Shown: positions 36,435-43,723 of the stretch, one piece after another
Position numbering within the stretch: position 1 is the stretch's first letter
Layout: each line of letters begins with the position of its first letter
NCBI RefSeq assembly: GCF_003056725.1
Contig: NZ_QBKZ01000015.1
Coordinates: forward strand, 519,953 to 563,675
DNA from: Mangrovicoccus ximenensis
Lineage (GTDB): Bacteria; Pseudomonadota; Alphaproteobacteria; Rhodobacterales; Rhodobacteraceae
Direction of reading: 5' to 3'
Length of the DNA: 43,723 bases
Position numbers and translations under genes: made by a program
The notes under the pieces: model-generated
The model's database searches: none
The model's input: only the letters and a program-made list of their open reading frames with translations
Told to the model about the DNA's origin: nothing

Positions 36435-37739
36435 TCAGTTCAGCGTCTCCGGCGGCTGGCCGACCACGACGAAGCTCAGCTTCGCGGGATCGAGCAGCTC
36501 GGAGGCGACGCGGCGGACATCCTCCAGCGTCACTGCCTCGACCTTGTCGTTGCGGGTGGCGATGTAGTCCGGCCCCATGCCGTCCATCTGCATCCCCACC
36601 AGGATGTTGGCGATCCGGCCGTTGCCGTCGAAGCGCAGCGGATAGGCGCCGGTCAGATAGGTCTTGGCGCGGTCGAGCTCGTCCTGGGTGACGCCCTCGT
36701 CCTTCATCTTCTGCCACTCCCGGCGGATCAGGTCGATGCTTTCGGCCACGGTCGCATTCGCCGTCGCCATGCCACCCGCCAGCAGGTCCGACTGGTCCTT
36801 GGCCGACAGGTAGGCGGCCACGCCGTAGGTCAGGCCGCGCTTCTCGCGGATCTCGCTCATCAGCCGGGACTCGAAGCTGCCCGCGCCCAGCACCTGGTTC
36901 ATCACATAGGCGGCGAAGAAATCCGGATCGTCACGGTCGAGCCCCGGCTGCACGAAGCGGATCACCGCCTGCGGCGTCGGGTAGTCGATGACATGGACGC
37001 CGCCGCTGAATTGCGGGTCCGCCGGCCCGGGCAGCGGCGCGCCCGCCGCGGGCAGATCGCCCAGCACCTTGTCGAGGAGCGTCTCCAGCTGCTCCGGGGT
37101 GATGTCGCCGACCGCCGAGACATAGACCCGGTCCTTCGCCATCGCGCCCTGCCAGGCCGCCACGATGTCGTCGCGGGTCAGCGCGGTGACGGTTTCCTCG
37201 GTGCCGTCGCCGGGACGGGCATAGGGATGGTCGCCATAGACTTCCTGCGCCATGTAGTCCCCGGCCAGCGCCTGCGGATCCTCCCTGTCGGAGCGGATCG
37301 AGGCCAGCACCTGGGCGCGGACCCGGTCGATCGACTCCGCGTCGAAGGCCGGATCTGTGACCACCGTGCGCAGCAGCTCGCCGGCCGGCTCCAGCGTCTC
37401 GGTCAGGAAGCGCGCCGAGATGCTGACGCCGTCATCCCAGCTGTCGAAATCGACCGACATGGCCAGATCGTCGCGCGCCCGCGCGAACCCCTGCGAGTCC
37501 CAGTCGCCCGAGCCTTCCTCGAGCAGGCCGGTCATCAGGTTGGTCGCGCCCTGCTTCCCGGCCGGATCGAGCGACGTGCCGCCCTTGAAGCCGATTTCCA
37601 GCGCGACGAAGGGGATGGAGTGCTCCTCCACCAGCCAGGCCTTGATGCCGCCGGGGCTTTCGACCTGCTGGATGTCGACCTCGGCGAAGGCGGGGAAGGC
37701 CAGCGCGATGGCGGCGGCGGTGACGGCGGCGCGGATCAT
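36435..37739 (-). CDS. M16 peptidase-like protein, non-catalytic subunit
   Basis: The 434-aa protein has a signal peptide (AFPAFAEVD) and the two-domain M16 fold but no HxxEH: the corresponding segment is QGATNLMTGLLEEG. It keeps the substrate-binding Arg/Tyr loop SEIREKRGLTYGVAAY. In bacterial heterodimeric M16 peptidases one subunit carries zinc and the other this R/Y loop. Its start overlaps the stop of the catalytic partner by four bases, which fits a 1:1 complex in the periplasm. Targets are unknown. Confidence 0.93.
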   Translation of the reverse strand: MIRAAVTAAAIALAFPAFAEVDIQQVESPGGIKAWLVEEHSIPFVALEIGFKGGTSLDPAGKQGATNLMTGLLEEGSGDWDSQGFARARDDLAMSVDFDSWDDGVSISARFLTETLEPAGELLRTVVTDPAFDAESIDRVRAQVLASIRSDREDPQALAGDYMAQEVYGDHPYARPGDGTEETVTALTRDDIVAAWQGAMAKDRVYVSAVGDITPEQLETLLDKVLGDLPAAGAPLPGPADPQFSGGVHVIDYPTPQAVIRFVQPGLDRDDPDFFAAYVMNQVLGAGSFESRLMSEIREKRGLTYGVAAYLSAKDQSDLLAGGMATANATVAESIDLIRREWQKMKDEGVTQDELDRAKTYLTGAYPLRFDGNGRIANILVGMQMDGMGPDYIATRNDKVEAVTLEDVRRVASELLDPAKLSFVVVGQPPETLN

Positions 37740-39103
37740 TGGGACACCTCGCTTGCTTCTTCGGCCTGGGCCGGCGGACGGAGATAGCCGGTCACCGAGG
37801 CTTTCGGGTCGAACACCTTCCCGGCCGCGGCCTTGATGTCCTCGGCGGTGACGTCCTGAACGATCTGCGGCCAGGCGGCGACATCCTCGATGGTCAGGCC
37901 CGAGGTCAGCGCCTGGCCGTATTCGCGCGCGACGGCATCCGCCGAGTCGCGCTTGTAGATTTCCGAGGCGCGGTACTGCCGCTTCAGCGTCGCCAGCCGC
38001 TCCTCGTCGATCGGCGCGGCGAGGAATCCGGCCAGCACGTCTTCGAGCGCCGCCTCGGCCTCTTCCAGCGTGACATCCGGGGTCGGCACCACGGTCAGCC
38101 CGAAGGTGGACGCGTCGAGCGAGGTCGCGTCGTAATAGGCCGAGGTGTAGATCGCCACCTTGCGGTCGAATTGCAGGCTGCGGCCCAGCACCGAGCTGTT
38201 CGGGTCCTCGCCCAGCAGATCGGCCAGGAGCACCAGCGCCGCGGCCTCTTCCTGGGCACCCGGATCGCGCTCGGGCGCCAGATAGGTGCGCACGACATAG
38301 GGCTGGGCGACGCGCGGATCCTCGAAGGTCAGGTGGCGCGCCGCGAGCTGCGGCGGCTCCTGCACGCGGGACCGCTCGCCGATCCCGGGGTTGGCCGGAA
38401 TCGCGCCGTAGTTTTCCTCGGCCAGCGTGCGGACCTCGTCCGGGGTCACGTCGCCGGCGACGATCAGGATCGCGTTATTGGGGGCGTAATGGTCATGGTA
38501 GAACGACACCGCATCGTCCAGCGTCAGGCTCTTCTGCTCTTCCGGCCAGCCGATGATCGGATTGCCGTAGGGATGGCGCAGGAACTGGGCGGCACGGCGC
38601 TGTTCGCCGAACAGCGCGCCCGGATTGCTGTCGGTGCGCTGGTTGCGCTCCTCGATGATGACGCCCAGCTCGGGCTTCACCACGTCCTCGGTCAGCTTCA
38701 GCCCGGTCATCCGGCTGGCTTCCATCTCCATCATCAGGCCGAGCCGGCTGGCGGCGACATGCTGGAAATAGGCGGTCTGGTCATAGGAGGTGAAGGCGTT
38801 GTCATTGCCCCCGTTCGCCGCGACCACGCTGGAGAACTCGCCCGGCTCCAGGATGTCGGTGCCCTTGAACATCAGGTGTTCGAGGTAATGGGCGATGCCG
38901 TTCTTGCCGGCCGGCTCGTCCGCCGATCCGACCTTGTACCACATCATGTGGGTGACGGCCGGGGCGCGGTGATCCTCGATCACCACCACGTCCAGGCCAT
39001 TGCCGAGAGTGAAGCTCGTGACGTCCTGCGCCGCGGCCGGCAATGCAGCCGCGAGGACGAAGGTCATGGGCCAGAAGGCCCGGAAGGGGGACAGCTGTGT
39101 CAT
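37736..39103 (-). CDS. M16 zinc peptidase, catalytic subunit
   Basis: The 455-aa protein has a signal peptide ending near PAAAQDV and the inverted zinc motif HYLEH (His72, Glu75, His76) in NGIAHYLEHLMFKGT. The third ligand region is KPELGVIIEERNQR. It is a pitrilysin-type peptidase that degrades peptides in the periplasm together with the following non-catalytic subunit. It lies 80 bases after the DUF3035 lipoprotein gene, an arrangement I recall as common in Rhodobacterales. Confidence 0.95.
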   Translation of the reverse strand: MTQLSPFRAFWPMTFVLAAALPAAAQDVTSFTLGNGLDVVVIEDHRAPAVTHMMWYKVGSADEPAGKNGIAHYLEHLMFKGTDILEPGEFSSVVAANGGNDNAFTSYDQTAYFQHVAASRLGLMMEMEASRMTGLKLTEDVVKPELGVIIEERNQRTDSNPGALFGEQRRAAQFLRHPYGNPIIGWPEEQKSLTLDDAVSFYHDHYAPNNAILIVAGDVTPDEVRTLAEENYGAIPANPGIGERSRVQEPPQLAARHLTFEDPRVAQPYVVRTYLAPERDPGAQEEAAALVLLADLLGEDPNSSVLGRSLQFDRKVAIYTSAYYDATSLDASTFGLTVVPTPDVTLEEAEAALEDVLAGFLAAPIDEERLATLKRQYRASEIYKRDSADAVAREYGQALTSGLTIEDVAAWPQIVQDVTAEDIKAAAGKVFDPKASVTGYLRPPAQAEEASEVSQ

Positions 39104-39183
39104 GCGCCCAACCTACGGTGGAAGCGGGCGGGATCAAGCGGCAGCACGTCCTCCCGCGAAAAAGTGACGGGAGGAGAGCGGCC

Positions 39184-39735
39184 TCAGTCGTCTTCCGGAA
39201 GGGGCGGCGGCGCCGAGGGCACGGTGGCGCCGCGGGCGCGCATGCGGGCCTGCTCGGCCTGCGGGTCGAGCTGCATGTCGTCATAGGCGTTGTAATAGCC
39301 GTTACGGTTGAACAGCTTCTCGATCGGCGTCCGGTCGTTGCGCTGGCGCCATTCGACATCCTCGCGTTCCAGCGTGCCGCGGATCGACGGATCGGTGCCG
39401 GTGCGTCCGGCATAGGCCACCAGCGCAGCATCCGAAGACGGGATGCCGCTGCGGTCCAGCGCGGCAGGCGAACCGCCGAGGGCCGCGACCACATCGGCGA
39501 CCGGCGTCTGGTCGGCGCGGTTGGCCGATCCCGGCGTCGGTACCGGCAGCGCGGCTGTGCTGTCGGGCGTCTGCAGCGGCTTCGACGGCACGACGACGAA
39601 TTCGTCCGGCTGCGAGCTGGCGTTGCGGAACCGCATGAGGTCCGGCGCCTCGTCCGGCGAGGAACAGGCCCCCAGCGCCGTCAGCGCGGCAAGGAGCGGC
39701 ATGGAAACGGAACGGAAGGCAGATCGACAGGTCAT
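39184..39735 (-). CDS. DUF3035-like lipoprotein
   Basis: The 183-aa product has a lipobox (LTALGACSS, lipid Cys near residue 24), then a segment typical of DUF3035 proteins of Rhodobacterales: SPDEAPDLMRFRNASSQPDE and FVVVPSKPLQTP. The rest is polar and ends in a Pro-rich tail (SAPPPLPEDD). Function is unknown. In related genomes the upstream neighbour is, from memory, lspA; here the sequence upstream of 39736 shows no lspA. Confidence 0.85.
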   Translation of the reverse strand: MTCRSAFRSVSMPLLAALTALGACSSPDEAPDLMRFRNASSQPDEFVVVPSKPLQTPDSTAALPVPTPGSANRADQTPVADVVAALGGSPAALDRSGIPSSDAALVAYAGRTGTDPSIRGTLEREDVEWRQRNDRTPIEKLFNRNGYYNAYDDMQLDPQAEQARMRARGATVPSAPPPLPEDD

Positions 39736-40372
39736 GCCCCGCTCTTAGCGCAAAGCCGGCAGCAGGTCTAACGCAATCAGGCCGCAGCCCCCGCCGCGGC
39801 TGTCGGAGTTCCGCCATCCGGTCGCGACATTGGCAGTTTTGCGCCAACTCCGGACAGCGGCCGGGGCGTCTGCGCCCGGAACACCGCCCAGCGGGCTCCT
39901 CCCTGAAACCGCGCCATCCACGAGCGGCCGGGGACGGCAGGGCCGGGACTCCCGGCAGGCGGCAAGCTCTGCCTCCGCGCTCCCGGGCCCGCAGTTCGCC
40001 ACGGGCGGGACTCGGCGCGTCCAACGGGCAAGCGGCTCACCACGCTCCGCAGCCGGCCAAGCCTGCCTGGCAACCAGCCAGAAGGGGCCGTGCAGCGAGG
40101 CGGGCCGGCGCAAATGCCGCTTTTCCCGGAAGGCTTTGCTCGGCCCGGATCGTCCGGCATCCGGCGGGCCGTCCCGGAACGCAGGATCCTGCCGCCGCCC
40201 CTGCAGCACGGCATCCGGCCAGACCCCGCTGACCGAAAAAAAGCCCGGGCAAATGCCCGGGCAGTCCAACAGGGAGGTGCACCATAACCCCGGTGCGCGG
40301 GAACTTGCCTCGGAGAACCAGCCAAGCTTGGCATGGTTCCCCGCTTGCGTCCAAACTTTTGCCGGCGCGGCG
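39736..40372. other. Gene-free region upstream of the DUF3035 gene
   Basis: No convincing gene is present. The left part must contain the promoter of the DUF3035/M16 operon. The right part contains the terminator of the cenR-like gene. The central ~350 bases (39800-40150) have the same GC-rich, frame-broken look as the decayed transposases elsewhere in the window, but I could not name a family. Confidence 0.45.
40236..40262 (-). terminator. Rho-independent terminator of the cenR-like gene
   Basis: On the minus strand GCCCGGGC, loop ATTT, GCCCGGGC is followed by seven T residues. It lies about 110 bases past the stop of the response regulator gene. Confidence 0.88.
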
Positions 40373-41059
40373 TCAGGCAACCAGCCGGTATCCGCCGCTT
40401 TCGGTCACGAGCAGCCGGGCGTTGGAGGGATCCGGCTCGATCTTCTGGCGCAGGCGGTAGATATGCGTCTCCAGCGTGTGGGTGGTGACGCCCGCATTGT
40501 AGCCCCATACCTCATGCAGTAGCACATCGCGTGCCACGACGCCGTCGGCGGCGCGGTAGAGGAACTTCAGGATGTTGGTTTCCTTCTCGGTCAGCCGGAT
40601 CTTGCGCTCCGCCTCGTCGACCAGGACCTTCATCGCCGGCTTGAACGTGTACGGGCCGAGCTGGAACACCGCGTCTTCGGACTGTTCGTGCTGGCGCAGC
40701 TGCGCGCGGATCCGCGCCAGCAGGACCGGCAGCTTGAACGGCTTGGTGACGTAGTCATTGGCGCCCGCATCGAGGCCAAGGATCGTGTCGCTGTCGGTAT
40801 CGTGGCCGGTGAGCATGATGATCGGGCACTTGATCCCCTGCTTGCGCATCACGCGGCAGAGCTCGCGCCCGTCGGTATCGGGCAGGCCGACATCGAGGAT
40901 CACCAGGTCGTAGAGCCCCTCGCGGACCTTCGACAGGGCTTCCTGCCCGGTCGCCGCCTCGAACACGTCGAATTCCTCGGTCATCACCAGCTGCTCGGAC
41001 AGCGCCTCGCGCAGGTCGTCCTCGTCATCCACCAGCAGAATCTTCTTGAGTGCGGCCAT
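40373..41059 (-). CDS. cenR: OmpR/PhoB-family response regulator, CenR-like
   Basis: The 228-aa regulator has a receiver (acidic cluster LVDDEDD, phosphoacceptor Asp56 in VILDVGLPD, Thr in MLTGHD, Lys in YVTKPF) and a winged-helix DNA-binding domain (LTEKETNILKFLYRAADGVV, then GVTTHTLETHIYRLRQKIEP). Sequence and length fit the CenR orthologues of Caulobacter and Rhodobacter, an essential regulator of envelope and division genes; the name rests on resemblance from memory. Two Met codons start the frame (41062 and 41059). The second is better spaced from GGAG. It is single, with its own strong terminator and no kinase nearby. Confidence 0.9.
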   Translation of the reverse strand: MAALKKILLVDDEDDLREALSEQLVMTEEFDVFEAATGQEALSKVREGLYDLVILDVGLPDTDGRELCRVMRKQGIKCPIIMLTGHDTDSDTILGLDAGANDYVTKPFKLPVLLARIRAQLRQHEQSEDAVFQLGPYTFKPAMKVLVDEAERKIRLTEKETNILKFLYRAADGVVARDVLLHEVWGYNAGVTTHTLETHIYRLRQKIEPDPSNARLLVTESGGYRLVA

Positions 41060-41216
41060 CATGTTTCTCCGTCTTGCTGTTTCGGCAGATGCGCGCCTTC
41101 ACGGATGATACAAGATTTGCTGCAATCTTCTCACGGAGGCGTGTCTCCAGGCAGCTCCATGTTTCAATTCCGCGTGCGAGCCGCTATGTGCGTGACACGA
41201 TTTCCGGAGCCCGCCC

Positions 41217-41402
41217 ATGTCCCTGATCCTGACCCTCGACGAAGAGATCGCCCGCGCCCGCGCCGATCTGCGCATGGGAGTCGGGATCGTCCTGGCGCAT
41301 GAGGGCCGGGCCTGGCTGGCGCTGGCGGCGGAAACCCTCTCGGCCGAACGGCTGGCCGCGATGGAGGCGCTGGGGCGCCCCGCCGTGGCGCTGACCGCCC
41401 CG
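41217..41402 (+). pseudogene. ribA: GTP cyclohydrolase II (RibA-type), N-terminal fragment
   Basis: From ATG 41217 the frame reads MSLILTLDEEIARARADLRM then GVGIVLAHEGRAWLALAAET and ALGRPAVALTAP, matching the N-terminal start of RibA of Rhodobacterales. After ~62 codons it joins an RND pump gene on the opposite strand. The zinc-binding Cys motif and active site are absent. RibA opens GTP in riboflavin synthesis, so an intact copy would be expected elsewhere. Confidence 0.75.
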
Positions 41403-43572
41403 GCCCCGGCGGCGGTCATCAAGGGCAGCGCGCCCAGAACGGTGGCGATCGTGGTCATCGCCACCGGACGCAGCCGGGTGACGGCGCCCTCGACCGCGGC
41501 CTCGCGCAGCGCCCGGCCCTCCTCGCGCAGCTGGTTGGCGAATTCGACCATCAGGATGCCGTTCTTGGCCATGAGGCCGACGAGCAGCACGAGCCCGACC
41601 TGGCTGAAGATGTTGAGCGACTGCCCGGCGAGCCAGAGCGACAGCACCGCCCCCGCCAGGCCCAGCGGCACGGTCAGCAGGATTACCAGCGGCGTGCGGA
41701 AGCTTTCGAACTGCGCGGCCAGCACCAGGAAGACGATGGCCAGCGCCAGGCCGAAGACCTTGGCCATGCCGCCCGAGGATTTCAGGAAATCCGCCGCCTG
41801 CCCGTCCCAGGCGATGGTCGCCCCGGCCGGCAGCCCGGAGACCGCCGCCTCGACCCGGTCCATCACCGCCGCGAGGTCGGCCTCGGGGGCGAGGTCGGCC
41901 TCCATCGGCACCGAATGCACCCGGTCATAGCGGTTGATCGCCGGCACGTTGGCCGCCTCCTCGATGGTGGCGAAGGCGGAAAGCGGGATCAGGTCGCCGC
42001 GGTTGTTGCGCAGCAGGATCGACATCAGGTCGGCGGGATTGTCGCGGTCTTCGGGCGCGGCCTGCAGGATCACCGGGTATTGCCGGCCGTCGGCGGTGTA
42101 TTCGCCGACCGTGCGCGACGCGACCAGCATCTGCAGCGCCGAAGACACCGCCTCGGCGTCGAAGCCCAGATCCTGCGCCCGCAGCCGGTCCACCGAGATG
42201 GTCGCGCCGGGCTGGTTGGCGGAATGGCCGATCTCGACGCCCGAGAGCATCGGGTCGGCCTCGAGCAGCGGCACCAGTTCCTCGGCCCAGGCGGCGGCGC
42301 GGTCGATGTCGGGGCCGCCCAGCATGAACTGGAGACCGCCGCGGCCGCCGCCGATCCCGAGGCCGGAGGACGGCCGCATCCAGGTCTGCACCGCGGTGAT
42401 CTGCGCCAGCGGGCCGCGCAGGCTGTCCATCACCTCGCGCACGCTCTGGTTCCGCTCGTCCCAGGGCACGAGGTTGACGAAGATCATGCCGCGGCGCAGC
42501 TCGCCCCACATGCCGGTGATCGAGGTGATGTTCGACACCGTGCCCTCGTCGCGCAGGGGCGCGATCAGCGCCTCGACCTGGCGGATCGCGGCATCGGTGG
42601 TGGCAAGGTTCGACCCCTGGGGCGCGGTGACATAGATGCGGAACTGGCCGCGGTCCTCCTCCGGCGTGACCTCCTGCGGCAGCGACTGGTAGAGCGCGAA
42701 ACAGGCCGCGACGGCGAAGCCGGTGAAGGCCAGCAGCAGCTCGGGCAGCCGCAGCATCCGCAGGAGCCCCGCCCGGTAGCCGCGTTCGAGCGCCGCCATC
42801 AGCCGGTCGACTGCCCTGGTCAGCAGCCCGGGCCGGTCCTGCCGCGGCATCAGCCGCGCCGCCAGAACCGGCGACAGCGTCAGCGCGACGAAGCCGGACA
42901 CCGTGACCGCGACGGCGAGGACGATGCCGAATTCGGCGAAGATCTGGCCGATCTCGCCCTCCATGAAGCTGACCGGCAGGAACACCGCGATCAGCACGGC
43001 GGTTGTGGCGATCACCGCGAAATTCACCTGGTTGGCGCCGCGCCGCGCCGCCTCGGCGGGGCTTGCGCCCATAGCGCGGTGGCGCTGGATGTTCTCCAGC
43101 ACGACGATGGCGTCGTCGACCACCAGCCCGATGGCGAGGATCATCGCGAAGAGCGTCAGGATGTTGACCGAGAAGCCCAGCATCGCCATCACCGCCGCCG
43201 CGCCGAGGATCGAGACCGGGATCGTCACCGCCGGCACCAGCGACAGCCGCGCCGAGCCCAGGAAGAGGAAAATCACCGCCGTGACCAGCAGCACCGCCTC
43301 GGCGAAGACCTGCACGACCTCGTCCAGCGCCGTCTCGATGAAGAGCGACTCGTCGGTGGTGATGGCGATCTGCATCCCCTCGGGCAGGGTCGGCCGCAGC
43401 AGCTCGAGTTCGGCGCGCACCGCATCGGCGATGGCGACGGTGTTGGCCTGGGCCTGCGGCTGGATGCCGAGCCCGAGCCCGGTGACCCCGTCGGAACGGA
43501 ACATGCTGTCGGTGTTCGACGGCCCGGCCTCGATCCGCGCCACGTCGCCGAGGCGCAGCGGCCGCGCGCCGT
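41403..43572 (-). pseudogene. RND efflux pump inner-membrane subunit (HAE1/AcrB type), cut at both ends
   Basis: About 720 residues of a resistance-nodulation-division transporter are preserved: the porter segment RIEAGPSNTDSMFR; helix 4 with the proton-relay pair GLVVDDAIVVLENIQR; SFMEGEIGQIFAEFGIVLAV; the helix 5-6 block; and the second half to VGLMAKNGILMVEFANQLRE and TTIATVLGALPLMTA. Some 220 residues at the N-terminus and ~80 at the C-terminus are missing, replaced by an FGGY kinase start and a ribA start. The remaining frame is undamaged. The intact protein would export drugs, detergents or lipids with a periplasmic adaptor and an outer-membrane channel. Confidence 0.9.
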
Positions 43573-43700
43573 CGTCCGCCCGCGGTCGTCGCGGTGGCTG
43601 TCGATCGCGGCCTTCGCGCTGCCCAGCAGGCAGCCGGTCCGGCCGAACAGCCCGGCCCGCGCCGAGCCGGTGCCGACATCGATGCCGATATAAGCCAGCT
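43573..43700 (-). pseudogene. FGGY-family carbohydrate kinase, N-terminal fragment
   Basis: Read leftward, AYIGIDVGTGSARAGLFG is the phosphate-1 ATP-binding loop that opens FGGY sugar kinases of the ribulokinase-like branch, followed by RTGCLLGSAKAAIDSHRDD. After about 40 codons it changes to the RND gene. On its other side it is preceded by VIAHEL, which looks foreign (see findings). Only the first strand pair of the kinase remains. Confidence 0.75.
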
Positions 43701-43723
43701 CGTGGGCGATCACCGCCTGCAGC

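Noticed and set aside
39780..40230. Possible third ghost transposase in the gap before the cenR-like gene
   Set aside because: The texture is similar to the decayed IS regions, but I could not align any block to a known family.

Overview
The window is GC-rich DNA (high sixties percent G+C by eye) from an alphaproteobacterium, most probably of the Rhodobacterales (Rhodobacteraceae/Paracoccaceae). The basis is family resemblance: a CenR-like response regulator, a DUF3035 lipoprotein followed by paired M16 peptidases, a LuxR-type regulator with an N-terminal receiver, a UrtABCDE urea transporter, and typical codon use. No rRNA, tRNA or CRISPR array was seen.

Layout. 1-569: fragments of a dihydropyrimidinase and a sugar-nucleotide epimerase meeting tail to tail. 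903-6490: an intact five-gene operon with two uncharacterised proteins, a long DyP-type heme peroxidase, a membrane-anchored cytochrome P450 and a GST-like protein, followed by a diacylglycerol-kinase-like lipid kinase and a metallophosphoesterase (to 8328). 8414-9916: mmsA, divergent from a truncated LysR gene. 10270-12441: short fragments (M48 peptidase tail, DsbA-like protein including an inverted piece, RTX repeat) and a LysR regulator. 12442-14322: a lower-GC island with a MITE-like inverted repeat and a gene coding for a probable PUA/EVE-like reader fused to a GIY-YIG/T5orf172 domain. 14403-18036: pieces of an ABC importer, pyrC, plsY and an HprK-related kinase. 18420-19009: a ParDE toxin-antitoxin pair. 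19260-21410: an IstA/AraC chimeric ORF, a decayed MFS gene and a decayed IS256-type transposase. 21691-25972: valS, a histidine-kinase tail and its response regulator. 26041-27600: a decayed IS1182-type transposase. 27738-32450: urtABCDE. 32575-33560: an OmpV-like tail joined to a dead IS110 transposase. 33752-39735: mepA-like, UMF1-family MFS, two M16 peptidases and a DUF3035 lipoprotein. 40373-41059: cenR-like. 41217-43723: ribA start, RND pump body and FGGY kinase start, each cut.

Two things stand out. First, the DyP/P450/GST operon looks like a small oxidative pathway. The peroxidase keeps its heme ligand and catalytic Asp. The P450 keeps its heme Cys but its I-helix lacks the usual acid-alcohol pair, which suggests peroxide- or hydroperoxide-driven chemistry. 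The neighbouring lipid kinase makes a lipid substrate plausible; this is inference.

Second, the window is a mosaic. At more than a dozen points well-preserved coding sequence stops in mid-gene and a different gene, often on the other strand, starts. One case is an inverted copy of the next ~117 bases of the same gene. Amplification or assembly chimerism explains this most simply, but the decayed IS256, IS1182 and IS110 transposases show that genuine IS-driven decay also occurred. Junction coordinates are accurate to about 10-30 bases.
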